In this document: positions 9,628-18,338 of the stretch, one piece after another
Numbering within the stretch: position 1 is the stretch's first letter
Layout: every line of letters begins with the position of its first letter
From: Brevibacillus massiliensis
Lineage (GTDB): Bacteria; Bacillota; Bacilli; Brevibacillales; Brevibacillaceae
NCBI RefSeq assembly: GCF_000311785.1
Contig: NZ_HE978535.1
Coordinates: forward strand, 655,202 to 719,201
Reading direction: 5' to 3'
DNA: 64,000 nucleotides
Made by a program: the position numbers and the translations under genes
The notes under the pieces: generated by a model
What the model was told of the DNA's origin: nothing
What the model saw: only the letters and a program-made list of their open reading frames with translations
Database searches by the model: none

Positions 9628-10422
9628 TTACTGCGTACTGCCAAACAAGCGCCCTACTCCATGGATCTTCTCCAGAATGAGAATGATGATGACAGAGATA
9701 AAAATCACGACACTGGACACGGAAGCCACGAGCGGATCATACGCGTCCTGCATGTGTGAGAAAAGCTCGATCGGCAAGGTGCGCATTCCCGTCGAGACCA
9801 TAAACAGCGACACCGTCACATTGTCAAACGAGGTCAAAAAGGAAAACAGCGCACCGGACAGGATTGCCGGTCGGATCAGCGGCATGGTGATCCGCCAAAA
9901 TACTTGCAGCGGATTGGCGCCGAGAATCATGCCCGCTCTCTCCAGCGTGTAATCAAAACCGCTGAGTCCGGTCAGGACAAACCGCATGACATAAGGGACG
10001 CAAATCGTAACATGAGCGATCAACAGGCCCGTAGACGTTCCGGCCAGCGCCACGGGTGTGAGGTAGATCAGCAGGGCTACCCCCAGTACGATTTGCGGAA
10101 CCGTCAGCGGCGCGGTCAAAAATGATATCAAGTAAGACTTTCCGGGCAGCTCGTATTTGGCCAGCGCGATCGCAGCCAATGTCCCTAACACGACGGAAAA
10201 GAACGCCGTTAACAAGCCAAATTTGACACTCGTCAGAAAAGCGCTGATAAATTCAGGCCGATCAAGCAGCTTTACATACCACTCCAGTGAAAACCCCTTG
10301 GGTGGAAAACTCGGATAACTCTCCTCGGTAAAAGAGGCCGGAATTGTGACGAGTATCGGGATCAGAATGTAGAGCAAGGACAGACTCGTTACGAATAATC
10401 TTAGTTTTCCCAGTACCCGCAT
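9628..10422 (-). CDS. ABC transporter permease (PotC-type)
   Basis: A 264-residue inner-membrane permease with six hydrophobic segments and the BPD_transp_1 EAA loop around residues 165-185 (ERAGMILGANPLQVF...ITMPLIRPAI). The N-terminal segment and FSLEWYVKLL resemble PotC/YdcV subunits of spermidine, putrescine or other opine-like importers. The start ATG follows GGAGGTGTTCC. It abuts the upstream PotB-like permease. The ATPase partner is truncated and no binding protein is present, so the transporter is probably dead unless it borrows another ATPase. Confidence 0.9.
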   Translation of the reverse strand: MRVLGKLRLFVTSLSLLYILIPILVTIPASFTEESYPSFPPKGFSLEWYVKLLDRPEFISAFLTSVKFGLLTAFFSVVLGTLAAIALAKYELPGKSYLISFLTAPLTVPQIVLGVALLIYLTPVALAGTSTGLLIAHVTICVPYVMRFVLTGLSGFDYTLERAGMILGANPLQVFWRITMPLIRPAILSGALFSFLTSFDNVTVSLFMVSTGMRTLPIELFSHMQDAYDPLVASVSSVVIFISVIIILILEKIHGVGRLFGSTQ

Positions 10423-11376
10423 TTAACGGAACACCTCCTTGAAACGCCCGGTCTCAATCAAGCGCGTAAAAATCGTAACGCTGATCATCGTTACAGCGAG
10501 CAGGACGTACGAAATGGCCGAACCGTACGTCCACCGAAGCAGGTTGAGGATTTGATCATAGGCAACCACGGGCAGCATCGGCACATTTGCCCCGCCCATT
10601 AAGGCCGGCGTGACGTAAGCACTCATGGACAGGCTGAATACCAGGACCGTTCCCGAGACAATCCCCGGCAGCGTAAGGGGAAATGTAATAGATAAAAACG
10701 AACGAATCGGTCCGGCGCCCAAGATCGCTCCGGCCTTTTCAAGCGACGGGTCGATATTGTACAAGCTTGTCGCGATCGACAGGATCATAAACGGTAAGTA
10801 AGCATTGGACAGCCCGATCACTACCCCCATCTCCGAGAAGAGAAACTTGACCGGCGAACTGATCAGGTCAAGGGAGACGAGCAGCGTGTTGACGACTCCG
10901 TTTGGCAGCAGCAGCAGGAACCATCCGAAATTTCGCACAATAATGCTGACCAGCAAGGGAGAAGCGACAACCAGCGCTATGTAACCCCGCACGCGAGGGG
11001 AACATTTGGCCATCGTCAAAGCGACAGGATAACCGAGCAACAAGCAGACGATCACCGTATACAGGCTGATTTTGATCGTCAGCCACAGCGAAGACAAGTA
11101 ATAGCGATCGGTGAAAAACTGGATGTAGTTTTGCATGCTGTAATACGCTCCCGCTGTATCCAACCCGTCTGTGACGATAAAGCTTAAATACAAGATGTAC
11201 AGCATCGGTACGACAAAGAAACCGACAATAAACAGAAGCAATGGCGACAGCAGCAAAAGGGCCGGCAGGTGCTTAATCCACTTTTTCCGCGCCAGCGCTG
11301 ACAACTCGTCCAGGCTGGACGTCTGATGCACGACTGGCGTCACTTCTTGATCAACATCAGGTCTGACGGCTGCCAT
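10423..11376 (-). CDS. ABC transporter permease (PotB-type)
   Basis: A 317-residue permease with six membrane segments and an EAA loop near residue 225 ([21 protein letters not shown]). It is the PotB/YdcU-like partner of the next permease, with which it abuts end to start. ATG 11376 is chosen over upstream in-frame codons because GAGGTG lies eight bases before it; this start overlaps the tail of the ATPase remnant by 37 bases, as normal in such operons. An extended soluble N-terminus of about 40 residues precedes the first membrane helix. Confidence 0.9.
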   Translation of the reverse strand: MAAVRPDVDQEVTPVVHQTSSLDELSALARKKWIKHLPALLLLSPLLLFIVGFFVVPMLYILYLSFIVTDGLDTAGAYYSMQNYIQFFTDRYYLSSLWLTIKISLYTVIVCLLLGYPVALTMAKCSPRVRGYIALVVASPLLVSIIVRNFGWFLLLLPNGVVNTLLVSLDLISSPVKFLFSEMGVVIGLSNAYLPFMILSIATSLYNIDPSLEKAGAILGAGPIRSFLSITFPLTLPGIVSGTVLVFSLSMSAYVTPALMGGANVPMLPVVAYDQILNLLRWTYGSAISYVLLAVTMISVTIFTRLIETGRFKEVFR

Positions 11377-11898
11377 CCTACATACACCTCGCTTCCAACC
11401 GACCACGCAGGATCAACCGTTGTGCATAATGACTGGATCGCCTCCCCTAATAAAGACACTTCGACTTCCCACGCAGAGCCCAAATAATTCATTTGCGTAA
11501 TGATCCCCTTGTGATCGCTGTCAAAACAAGGTTGGTCTGCTGCCGGGTGCAGGCTGATTTTTTCGGGACGGATGTACAGTTTTACCTCATCCCCTGCCTT
11601 CAGGTGATGATCCTCCCCCATGATGTTGTTCGGATCGACCGTAACCACCAAGGCCGATTGGATTTGAACATGGATTCGCTCGCGGTCGACGGACTTGATT
11701 ACCCCATCCAACCGGGTTGATTTCCCAATAAATTGGAAGACAAATTCTGTTTTCGGATGCTGGTAGATTTCGCCGGGAGTACCGATCTGCTCGATGTTTC
11801 CCTTGTTCATCACGACGATGCGATCTGACAGGGAGAGCGCTTCCTCCTGATCATGTGTGACAAAAATCGTGGTTACGCCCAGTTCTTTTTGCAGGCGT
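11340..11898 (-). pseudogene. ABC transporter ATPase (PotA-type), N-terminal two thirds missing
   Basis: Coding similarity starts abruptly at [20 protein letters not shown] (the H-loop), continues through [11 protein letters not shown] and a TOBE-like domain, and ends with [11 protein letters not shown]. Walker A, signature and Walker B are all absent. Upstream of about 11898 the sequence changes to unrelated DNA with a possible DMT-transporter fragment on the other strand, so this is a deletion or recombination junction, not a frameshift. The remnant cannot bind ATP. Confidence 0.88.
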
Positions 11899-12021
11899 TT
11901 ACATCTGCCAAGTATTGTTATTCATACATGGCAATTGACCATAGGTGGATTGATTTTAATTCCAATAACTCGTGTTCATTATTTCAATTGGTACGATGTC
12001 GCTTTGGTTTTACCTGTTAAC
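11899..12021 (+). pseudogene. Possible EamA/DMT transporter fragment
   Basis: A plus-strand stretch reads HTWQLTIGGLILIPI and then FNWYDVALVLPVN. The first part resembles the conserved helix of EamA-family drug/metabolite transporters (WQLLIGGL type). It fills exactly the gap between the truncated ATPase and the end of the Gfo/Idh gene, and is more AT-rich than its surroundings. No start or stop belongs to it. Short and judged by eye, so tentative. Confidence 0.35.
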
Positions 12022-12642
12022 ACAAGATACGGTCCGCCCTGTCTGCCGGCTTTCATTTGCCGCTTCTATAAAGCGTATGATCGCCAATGTCTCCTCTCTG
12101 TCCACCGAAGATTGCCCGCTGCGGAAAAAGCGCATGGCATGCTCGATGAGACTGGCGTAGTACGGCTTTGCGTCGGCCTGCACGTCGATAAACGGCGCAC
12201 TATCCCGACGGAGGGAGGAACAGCTCATCAGCGGCACGCGATGCTGGCGCGCCAGCTCGAAGATCCGAAGCGCGTCGGTGAAACAGACTGCCAGCGGCTT
12301 ATCGATAAACACCGGTTTTCCAAAAGGGGCGACTGCGGCAAACTGCTGCAGATGGATCCGGCCGTCGACGGATGTCAGCAGTATGGCGTCTGCTTGTTCC
12401 GCCACCTGTGCGATCGATGTTGCGATGCGAACTCCGAACCTCTCTTGCAGCGCATGTGTGATCGGGCCGACGCGTGCCGCGCTCAAGGGAAAATTAGGCG
12501 ACCCCCCCGGATAGGCCACCGTTACTCTCCCACCTGGAACGTGATAGGGATGGCGGGGGTTCTGGATGATTTCCGTAAATGCCTCGCAATGTGACGTGTC
12601 CAGTCCAATCATCCTGATTGCAAGTTCAGGTTTCCTGTTCAC
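12010..12642 (-). pseudogene. Gfo/Idh/MocA oxidoreductase with internal deletion
   Basis: The reading frame begins at GTG 12642 behind AGGAGGG and has a dinucleotide-fold half through KPVFIDKPLAV, the EKP-like motif of this family. At about residue 146 (SCSSLRR, near 12200) it jumps straight to FIDVQADAKPYYASL, which belongs close to the C-terminus. The product is 210 residues against about 330 for the family, so roughly 100 residues of the substrate-binding beta-sheet are lost with frame kept. It is probably non-functional. It lies ten bases after the regulator-like pseudogene, in a degraded operon. Confidence 0.8.
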
Positions 12643-12652
12643 ATGCTCCCTC

Positions 12653-13961
12653 CTATCTGATCTTTTCCAGTTCGTCGACAAAGCTGAGCCGATATACCTG
12701 TCGCGGCCAGCCTTTGGAAGAGATCTTCTCAACGCCGACGATCTCCACCAGTTCCGCGTCCAACCACTGAAGCAGAATCCGGTGGGAACTGCGAAGCGTC
12801 ACCCCGAGGATCGAGGCCAGTTCCTGGGCGGTGTACTCCATTTTTCCCAAGCGTGAGACCTGGGCCATCAGCTTGCTCATGTAAGAAGCGGTCATCCCCG
12901 CTTTCTGCGCCCGCATGAGCAGCCCTTCGTCCGTCACCGACAGCTCGTACACCATCGGATGGGTCATTTCTACCGGTCCGATGACGCTGCGGTCCTCGCG
13001 CACGATAAAACAGATATCGCCGCCAAATTCTTTGGCTTGGCGCAAGGCCAATCTGGCATGTGTGCCCGCTTCGTTCGCGGTTTGGCCGAAGCCGATGCCG
13101 ATGCTTAGCGAGACGCCGAGCGATCTCTTCGCGTCGGTCAGGATCGGGATGTATTGGTATCCCCTCGTCTCCCGTTCAAAAATCCCCCGCGTCGTCACAA
13201 ACATGTACTCGTCGCCGCCGAGGCGGTCAGGTGGCCATCCAGACAGCCTGCGTAGTCCAAAAACAACCGATGAATCTCCAGCTTTAATTTCTGAACGTCA
13301 TGTTCCGAATGGCTGCGCTCCACCAGTTGGCTGTAATCGTCAACCTGAATCAAACCAAAGACGATCTGCGACTCTTTGTTGCGCCGTTTCTCGGTCGAGA
13401 GCAAGGCTCGTTCCAACGAGACGGAAATGTCCTGTGCCGTCGGGATTACCCACTCGTTGGGGACGTTCAGGCGGGCCAATTCATCCGCTACGGCTTTTAT
13501 GCCGGTCAGCGCTCCGGCGCTTTTTCCTTGTTGGTACGCTTGCAGGTGTTCTGGATCATGTCTTCCAGGCGATAAGGAACACCGTCGTAGTAGTGCATGC
13601 CCGCGGCCGGTATATCCAGCTCCGCGAAAACCTTCTCCACCGCTTGATTGGCCAGCAGGTCGATGGACAATCCCCCGATCCTGCCAGACTGGTACATGCG
13701 GAACAAAGAGCGGTAGAGGCCGGTTCCGGTCAGCGGAATATAGTGTGCGGGGACGGTGAACGCCACCTGCTCCTTCGCAATTTTGTAAGGGTAATAGCCG
13801 GAAAACAGCAGGACTTCCACCTGTTCCATGATTTCCGCGGCAAAGACGGGGGCATCCCCGATTCGATTGGATACCCGGATGATTGGGGTAAAGTTGGGAA
13901 ACGAACTGAGTTCTACAATGGCTGGTAGGCCAATTACGCCAATCTTGATCGTATTATGCAT
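12653..13961 (-). pseudogene. GGDEY-domain transcriptional regulator, two frameshifts
   Basis: Three reading frames join into one protein of about 430 residues. Part 1 (13961 to ~13555) begins HNTIKIGVIGLPAIVE. Part 2 (~13555 to ~13222) contains ALTGIKAVADELARLN. Part 3 (to 12653) ends with a winged-helix-like segment (ELASILGVTLRSSHRILLQW). Re-joining parts 2 and 3 at ~13222 restores GGDEYMFV, a GGDEF-like signature in a degenerate cyclase fold. It probably regulated the adjacent sugar-acid-like operon. The family has no name I recognise, so function is inferred from the HTH only. Two independent shifts make inactivation likely. Confidence 0.7.
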
Positions 13962-13980
13962 CCGATCCGCCCCCTAGTTG

Positions 13981-15222
13981 TCAAAAGAACAGGTCCTTCA
14001 CTGTTTTTCCGGCGAGGATCACGAGAAAAATGAGCGCCAATCCGGTAATCACGTTTTTGAGCGGCGTGTTTTTCAGGTCGCCCATGAGTTGCTTGTCGTT
14101 GGCCAGGGCGAACAGGGCCAGTCCGATTAGCGGTACGACCACGATCGTGACCGGCTGCGTGACCAGGATCAGCTGCACCGGGACTTTTCCGAACACGAGC
14201 GCCACGATGCCCCCAAGCACCATCACGGCCATGATAAAGCAGCGCACCGCCTTGCTGCTCAATTGGCTGCAAAAGCCGAGCGCGTCAGCCAGCATTGCCC
14301 CTCCGATCGTCGCGTTCCCGGTCAAGGACGAGAACGCCGCGCCCCACAGTCCGATCATGAATATGACTGTCGCTCCGCTGCCAAATAGCGGCTCCAGCGC
14401 CTTGCCCATGTCTGTCGCCGTATTTACCTCGATACCCTGCGGCTTCAGTACTGCAGCAGCGCTGATCATGATCAGCGCGGAGATCAGCCCGAGCAGGATG
14501 ATTCCCGCGTAACTCTCACGCGAGCCTTCCTTCGCGTGGGCAGCAGTCCATCCCTTCTCCTGCACGAGGTACGATTGGTAGAGCGCTCCGACGACAGTGA
14601 AGGTGGTCGCAACCAGGCCGATGATCAGCATGGCCGAACCGCTTGGCACTTGCGGGACAAGTCCGGAGACGATGCCGCCGAGGCTTGGCTTGACCAGAAT
14701 GACGGTACATAAAAATGAGAACAGCATGATTGCCACCAGGACCAGCATCAACTTTTCAAGAATTCTGTAAAAATGGCGGAAGAATAATAACGAGATTGCC
14801 AAGAGCGTAAAAATGACTCCCCATGCCTTTGTAGAAATGCCCGTCAAACTGGACAGGGCCACACCTGCTCCGATCACATTGGCTCCCTGAAAGGTGGACG
14901 TGACCAGAAAACAGCCCAAGCCCATGACAATTGCGGCCGCCTTCCCCCACTTTTGCCTGATCGTGGCCAGCAGGGATTGCCTTGTCGCCATGCCGATTCT
15001 GGCGCTCATTTCGGTAAAAGCCATCATGAACACGACGGAAATGACGACGACCCAGAGCAAATTGTAGCCGTACATGGCCCCCATCTTAGAGGTAAGTGTC
15101 ACACTGCCGGGACCGATGACCAGGGCGGCCGTGATGATGGCCGGCCCCAGCGAGGTGATCCATGATTTCGCAGATTTCTGCATTTGTACGGGTGAATTGG
15201 AATTCACTTGCGGCTGTTCCAT
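13981..15222 (-). CDS. Nramp-family-like transporter lacking metal-site motifs
   Basis: A 413-residue protein with eleven to twelve membrane segments and an Nramp-like opening (LGPAIITAALVIGPGSVT). In true Mn/Fe transporters helix 1 carries DPGN and helix 6 carries MPH. Here the aligned helix 1 reads GPGS, and the helix-6 region reads TVVGALYQSYLVQ, so the metal-ligand Asp, Asn, Met and His all appear missing. It may carry Mg2+ or an organic substrate instead. ATG 15222 is preferred since GAGGGG lies nine bases upstream. It sits between a regulator and a DapA-like aldolase in one operon, which supports uptake of an organic substrate (inference). Confidence 0.8.
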   Translation of the reverse strand: MEQPQVNSNSPVQMQKSAKSWITSLGPAIITAALVIGPGSVTLTSKMGAMYGYNLLWVVVISVVFMMAFTEMSARIGMATRQSLLATIRQKWGKAAAIVMGLGCFLVTSTFQGANVIGAGVALSSLTGISTKAWGVIFTLLAISLLFFRHFYRILEKLMLVLVAIMLFSFLCTVILVKPSLGGIVSGLVPQVPSGSAMLIIGLVATTFTVVGALYQSYLVQEKGWTAAHAKEGSRESYAGIILLGLISALIMISAAAVLKPQGIEVNTATDMGKALEPLFGSGATVIFMIGLWGAAFSSLTGNATIGGAMLADALGFCSQLSSKAVRCFIMAVMVLGGIVALVFGKVPVQLILVTQPVTIVVVPLIGLALFALANDKQLMGDLKNTPLKNVITGLALIFLVILAGKTVKDLFF

Positions 15223-15255
15223 GAGACGCATCCCCTCTCTTAAGTCGCTGGATGA

Positions 15256-16320
15256 TTAAACAGTAAGCCATTCCTCCAGGTGGCGTTGAACGAATTCATC
15301 GTCGCTTAGCTGCGGGTATTCGCGGTACACGCGGTCGATCTCCTCCATTTGGCCTGGCGAAAGATCTTCGTCAGGATTGAGACACCAGCGCCCCGCCAGC
15401 AGGCCCTGCCGTCTGAGCACCTCGTGAATCCCGGCGATGCACCCGTGAAATTCATGCGCCGGATCGAAGAAAGCGGCATTGGCGTCTGTAACCATCACGC
15501 CCTCCTGTAGCAGGTCATGGACTCCCGCACCGCTTTTTTTCGCGGCTTTGATTCGCTCAAGCAGCTCGACGGCCTTGCTCGTCCACACGGCCCAATGGCC
15601 GAGCAATCCGCCGACGATGCTCTTCTCCACCGGTTTTCCCTTTACCATAAACCGGAATGTGGTCAGCAGATCCGCCACGATGTTGTCATCATTGCCGGTG
15701 TACAGGGCGATCTGCTCCGAACGGCTGGAATGGCAGACCGCTCTTGCCACATCGAGCGTCTGGTAGCGGTTAAACGGCGCCATCTTGATTGCCATGAAGC
15801 CGGGAATTTCGGCAAACTCCCGCCAAAACGAGTAGCTGAGCGGCCTCCCGCCTACGGAAGGCTGGAGGTAGAACCCGAAAACGGGAATGACCTTGGCGAT
15901 TTCCTCCACACGGTGAAGCAGCTCAAACTCCGTCCAACCGTGCAGCCCGCCCATGCTGACAAGTCCCAAATCGTAACCCAGCTTCGCCGCCAGCTCCGCT
16001 TCCGCCAGCGCCTGATCCGTCGGCCCGCAGATCCCGGCCACCTTGATGAAGGAATCGTCTGCCTCGGCCCGTTCGACTTCTTCTGCCGCCATCCGCAGTA
16101 CGGGTTCCAACAAGTTGATCTCCTTGTCCCTGATCTCAAATTGCGTCGTGTGGACGCCGACAGCGACGCCGCCAGCGCCGGACGCGAGGTAGTAGCGCGT
16201 CAATGCCCGCTGCCGGCGTTCGTCCAACCGGCGGGAAGCGTCGAGTGCCAGCGGGTGGGCCGGAATCGCCACCCCTTCATGCAGACGCTGAAAGACGGCA
16301 GGACGCAGTTCGCAGACCAT
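15256..16320 (-). CDS. DapA-like (dihydrodipicolinate synthase family) aldolase
   Basis: A 354-residue TIM-barrel protein. PAHPLALD near the start, then GAGGVAVGVHTTQFE, matches the N-terminal barrel of the DapA/NAL superfamily, and FMAIKMAPFNRYQTLD places the Schiff-base lysine candidate at IK. Members of this branch cleave or make alpha-keto acids by a lysine Schiff base; the sugar-acid substrate is unknown. The start ATG 16320 follows AAGGGGG, and TGACATG overlaps the stop of the epimerase. It looks intact, unlike both operon neighbours. Confidence 0.8.
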   Translation of the reverse strand: MVCELRPAVFQRLHEGVAIPAHPLALDASRRLDERRQRALTRYYLASGAGGVAVGVHTTQFEIRDKEINLLEPVLRMAAEEVERAEADDSFIKVAGICGPTDQALAEAELAAKLGYDLGLVSMGGLHGWTEFELLHRVEEIAKVIPVFGFYLQPSVGGRPLSYSFWREFAEIPGFMAIKMAPFNRYQTLDVARAVCHSSRSEQIALYTGNDDNIVADLLTTFRFMVKGKPVEKSIVGGLLGHWAVWTSKAVELLERIKAAKKSGAGVHDLLQEGVMVTDANAAFFDPAHEFHGCIAGIHEVLRRQGLLAGRWCLNPDEDLSPGQMEEIDRVYREYPQLSDDEFVQRHLEEWLTV

Positions 16321-16321
16321 G

Positions 16322-17337
16322 TCAAAATTCCCCCTTCCGCTCCTGGAAGTGCGTCGGCTTGTCAATGGTTTTACCGCCTGCCGCCACCCATTCGGCCGTC
16401 CAGTCAATCATCTGTCCCAGCGAGACGCGCGGGTAACCGAGCAGCTGATGGGCCTTGGCTGCGTTGCTGAGCAGCGCCGTCTCCTGTTCCTGGTTGACGA
16501 ACACGGGTTCAACCCCAAACCTGGCGGCAAACTGTCCTGCCAGCCAGCGTACGGAAATCGTCTCGGGTCCCGTTACATTCAGTACCCGCGGCGGCGTGCT
16601 GCAAAGCGCCAGGCAGCGGATCGCCATCTCGTTGGCGTCGCCCTGCCAAATGACGTTGACGTGACCCATGCCAAGATCAAGCGGGCGCTGTTCGAACACG
16701 GCTTTGGCAATTTCCAGCAAGACGCCGTAGCGCATGTCAATGGCGTAGTTCAGCCGGAAGTGAAGCATCGGAATGTTCAGTTTTTGTGAAAAATAGGTGA
16801 AGATCCGCTCCCGGCCCAGGCATGACTGGGCATACTCCCCGATCGGATCTGCCGGCACCTCCTCGGAAGGGCTGCCTTTTTGCAGGATGACAGCGGATAC
16901 AGATTGCCTGTCGAAAACGAAACGATCCGCGATTCGCAAAACTTTTCCGCCACCCGGTCCGGCAGATACGTGTTCATGGCCCAGGTAAACGGCTCTTTGC
17001 CTGTCGTTCCAAACTTGTGGCCAGCCATAAATATGACATTCCTTACGGCTGGAAGCCGTTTGAGCTGTTCCTCGTCGAGCAGGTCGGCGGCAATCGTCTC
17101 AATGCCATTCGCTTCCAGCTCGGATTGCAGCGTTCCGTCCGAAAAGCGGGAAACACCGATCACACGCTTCTTCACCCCCGCCTGTTCGATGGCCCGTTTT
17201 GCCAGCTTGGCCAAACTGGGCCCCATTTTTCCCCCGACTCCAAGAATGACGAGATCACCGTCCAAGTGCGAGATCATGTCAATCAACTGTTCGGAAGGTT
17301 CTGTCATCTTCTGTTCGAGTTCCTCAATCGTCTTCAT
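16322..17337 (-). pseudogene. NAD-dependent epimerase/dehydratase, frameshifted
   Basis: The first part (from ATG 17337 after GGGGAGCAGAG) reads DLVILGVGGKMGPSLAKLA, a Rossmann glycine motif, and RIVSFSTGNLYPL. The second, in another frame, contains DPIGEYAQSCLGRE, the YxxxC-like active-site region of this subfamily, and LNVTGPETIS. The shift lies at about 16885-16900. Together they give a ~335-residue extended SDR. It is the first gene of the DapA-Nramp operon. The damage may be a real mutation or a read error; there is an A5 run nearby in the coding strand. Confidence 0.8.
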
Positions 17338-17374
17338 CTCTGCTCCCCCAAACGCTTTTTTCAAAACAGTCCAT

Positions 17375-17386
17375 CATCAATTGATG
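17375..17386. promoter_or_regulatory. 12-bp palindrome upstream of the epimerase operon
   Basis: CATCAATTGATG is a perfect palindrome about 40 bases before the epimerase start. A candidate operator for the operon's regulator, but a single short site is weak evidence. Confidence 0.25.
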
Positions 17387-17463
17387 TAGGTCTATTTTAT
17401 GGCGGTCAGCTTGGAGACAAGTCTATAAAGCGTCTAGAATTCAGCGGCGGTCCGCTTTTGAAA

Positions 17464-17501
17464 TAAAAAAGAAAAAGGCCCGATCGTCATGTGATCGAAC
17501 C
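17464..17501 (-). terminator. Rho-independent terminator of the 50-residue ORF
   Basis: In minus sense GGTTCGATC (17493-17501) and GATCGGGCC (17477-17485) pair over nine positions (two as G-U) around a seven-base loop, followed by TTTTTCTTTTTT. It lies 18 bases after the stop of the small ORF at 17519, supporting that ORF as a discrete transcription unit. Confidence 0.8.
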
Positions 17502-17518
17502 GATTGTCTTCTGGGACG

Positions 17519-17671
17519 CTACCCAATCGCACCAAGCGGCGCTTCAGGCATCAGCAAGTCGGCGGAGTGTGCTGCGTTTTGCGGATTCTCGGTAAAGCCG
17601 CAGCCCTTCCGAATCCTCTCTCTCGCCTGTTGGAACAGTGTTTGCTTAATGGTCTGCAAGTCGATTGGCAT
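17519..17671 (-). CDS. Small protein of 50 residues, unknown function
   Basis: An ORF too short for usual ORF calling. ATG 17671 is preceded by GGGAGGATGTC, an excellent ribosome binding site, and the stop is followed at once by a strong terminator. The product starts MPIDLQTIKQTLFQQARE, is hydrophilic, has one Cys (KGCGF) and no membrane segment. I do not recognise the family. Ribosome binding site, stop and terminator together make it more than chance. Confidence 0.6.
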   Translation of the reverse strand: MPIDLQTIKQTLFQQARERIRKGCGFTENPQNAAHSADLLMPEAPLGAIG

Positions 17672-17742
17672 GACATCCTCCCGTTTTCTCTTTTTGTTGG
17701 CAGTTCATTTGGGGTCTGATGCCTTCCCCGGGGGATGGCAGA

Positions 17743-18249
17743 CTACGAATTTCGCTCGTACAAGTAGAACACGTAGTCAGTCGGAACACCGGCGTACCCT
17801 AGCTGCCGCAGCATCGCAGTTATATTCCCGCGGTGATACGTTCCGTGATTGACCAAGTGCTGGATGATATCGGCATAGCTGGCCATCAGCGTTCCGAATT
17901 GAGGGTGCGGGTACGCTTTGGCAGCATCCAAATCCTTTTGAGCGAGGAACGATTGGTACCGATCGGCTATCTCGGCAAACAGCTGCTCGATTTCTTCCAA
18001 ACTCTTGCTTTCAGTCTCTTCCGTGATGCGGTTGTTGACGTCGACGATCTCCTCGTAGCTGGCACTGGACATGCCCAGGAGCCAAACGTTTTCCACCCGG
18101 TAAATATGGACAAGCGCAGCGAACAGTGTGGGGAACACGCTCTGGATCTCTTTGTGAAGGATTTCTTGCGGCAATTCTTTTAGGTGCTGAAAAACTTTTT
18201 GGTTGGCCCAGAGGTGGTAATCATACAGCTGCAGCGCGTTGTGCTTCAT
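17743..18249 (-). CDS. DinB family protein
   Basis: A 168-residue four-helix bundle protein of the DinB/YfiT-like superfamily. The metal-ligand histidines are visible: ALVHIYRVE near residue 50 and HLVNHGTYHRG near 135 (H-x3-H). The typical LYDYHLWAN start and the DYVFYLYE end are both present. Members are putative thiol transferases or metal hydrolases; the substrate is unknown. ATG 18249 follows AAAGGGGAC; the upstream GTG gives only a six-residue extension. Confidence 0.9.
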   Translation of the reverse strand: MKHNALQLYDYHLWANQKVFQHLKELPQEILHKEIQSVFPTLFAALVHIYRVENVWLLGMSSASYEEIVDVNNRITEETESKSLEEIEQLFAEIADRYQSFLAQKDLDAAKAYPHPQFGTLMASYADIIQHLVNHGTYHRGNITAMLRQLGYAGVPTDYVFYLYERNS

Positions 18250-18310
18250 CAAAATGTCCCCTTTCACTTAAACCTGTACTCGATCATCCTCACCCTCATC
18301 ATAACCAGCC

Positions 18311-18335
18311 TTCCCTGACAGCTGCAGTCAGGGAA
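18311..18335. terminator. Hairpin between WYL regulator and dinB-family gene
   Basis: TTCCCTGAC (18311-18319) and GTCAGGGAA (18327-18335) form a perfect nine-base stem right after the stop of the WYL regulator. It lacks a T-run on either strand, so it may be a weak terminator or an RNA-stability element. Confidence 0.45.
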
Positions 18336-18338
18336 GAA

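Noticed and set aside
11857..12594. Plus-strand 245-residue ORF over the Gfo/Idh region
   Set aside because: Beyond the first ~55 residues it is the reverse shadow of the oxidoreductase gene; only the short EamA-like part is kept as a tentative remnant.
15517..16470. Plus-strand 317-residue ORF opposite the DapA-like gene
   Set aside because: Reverse-frame shadow of a well-conserved gene, no ribosome binding site and no recognisable domain.
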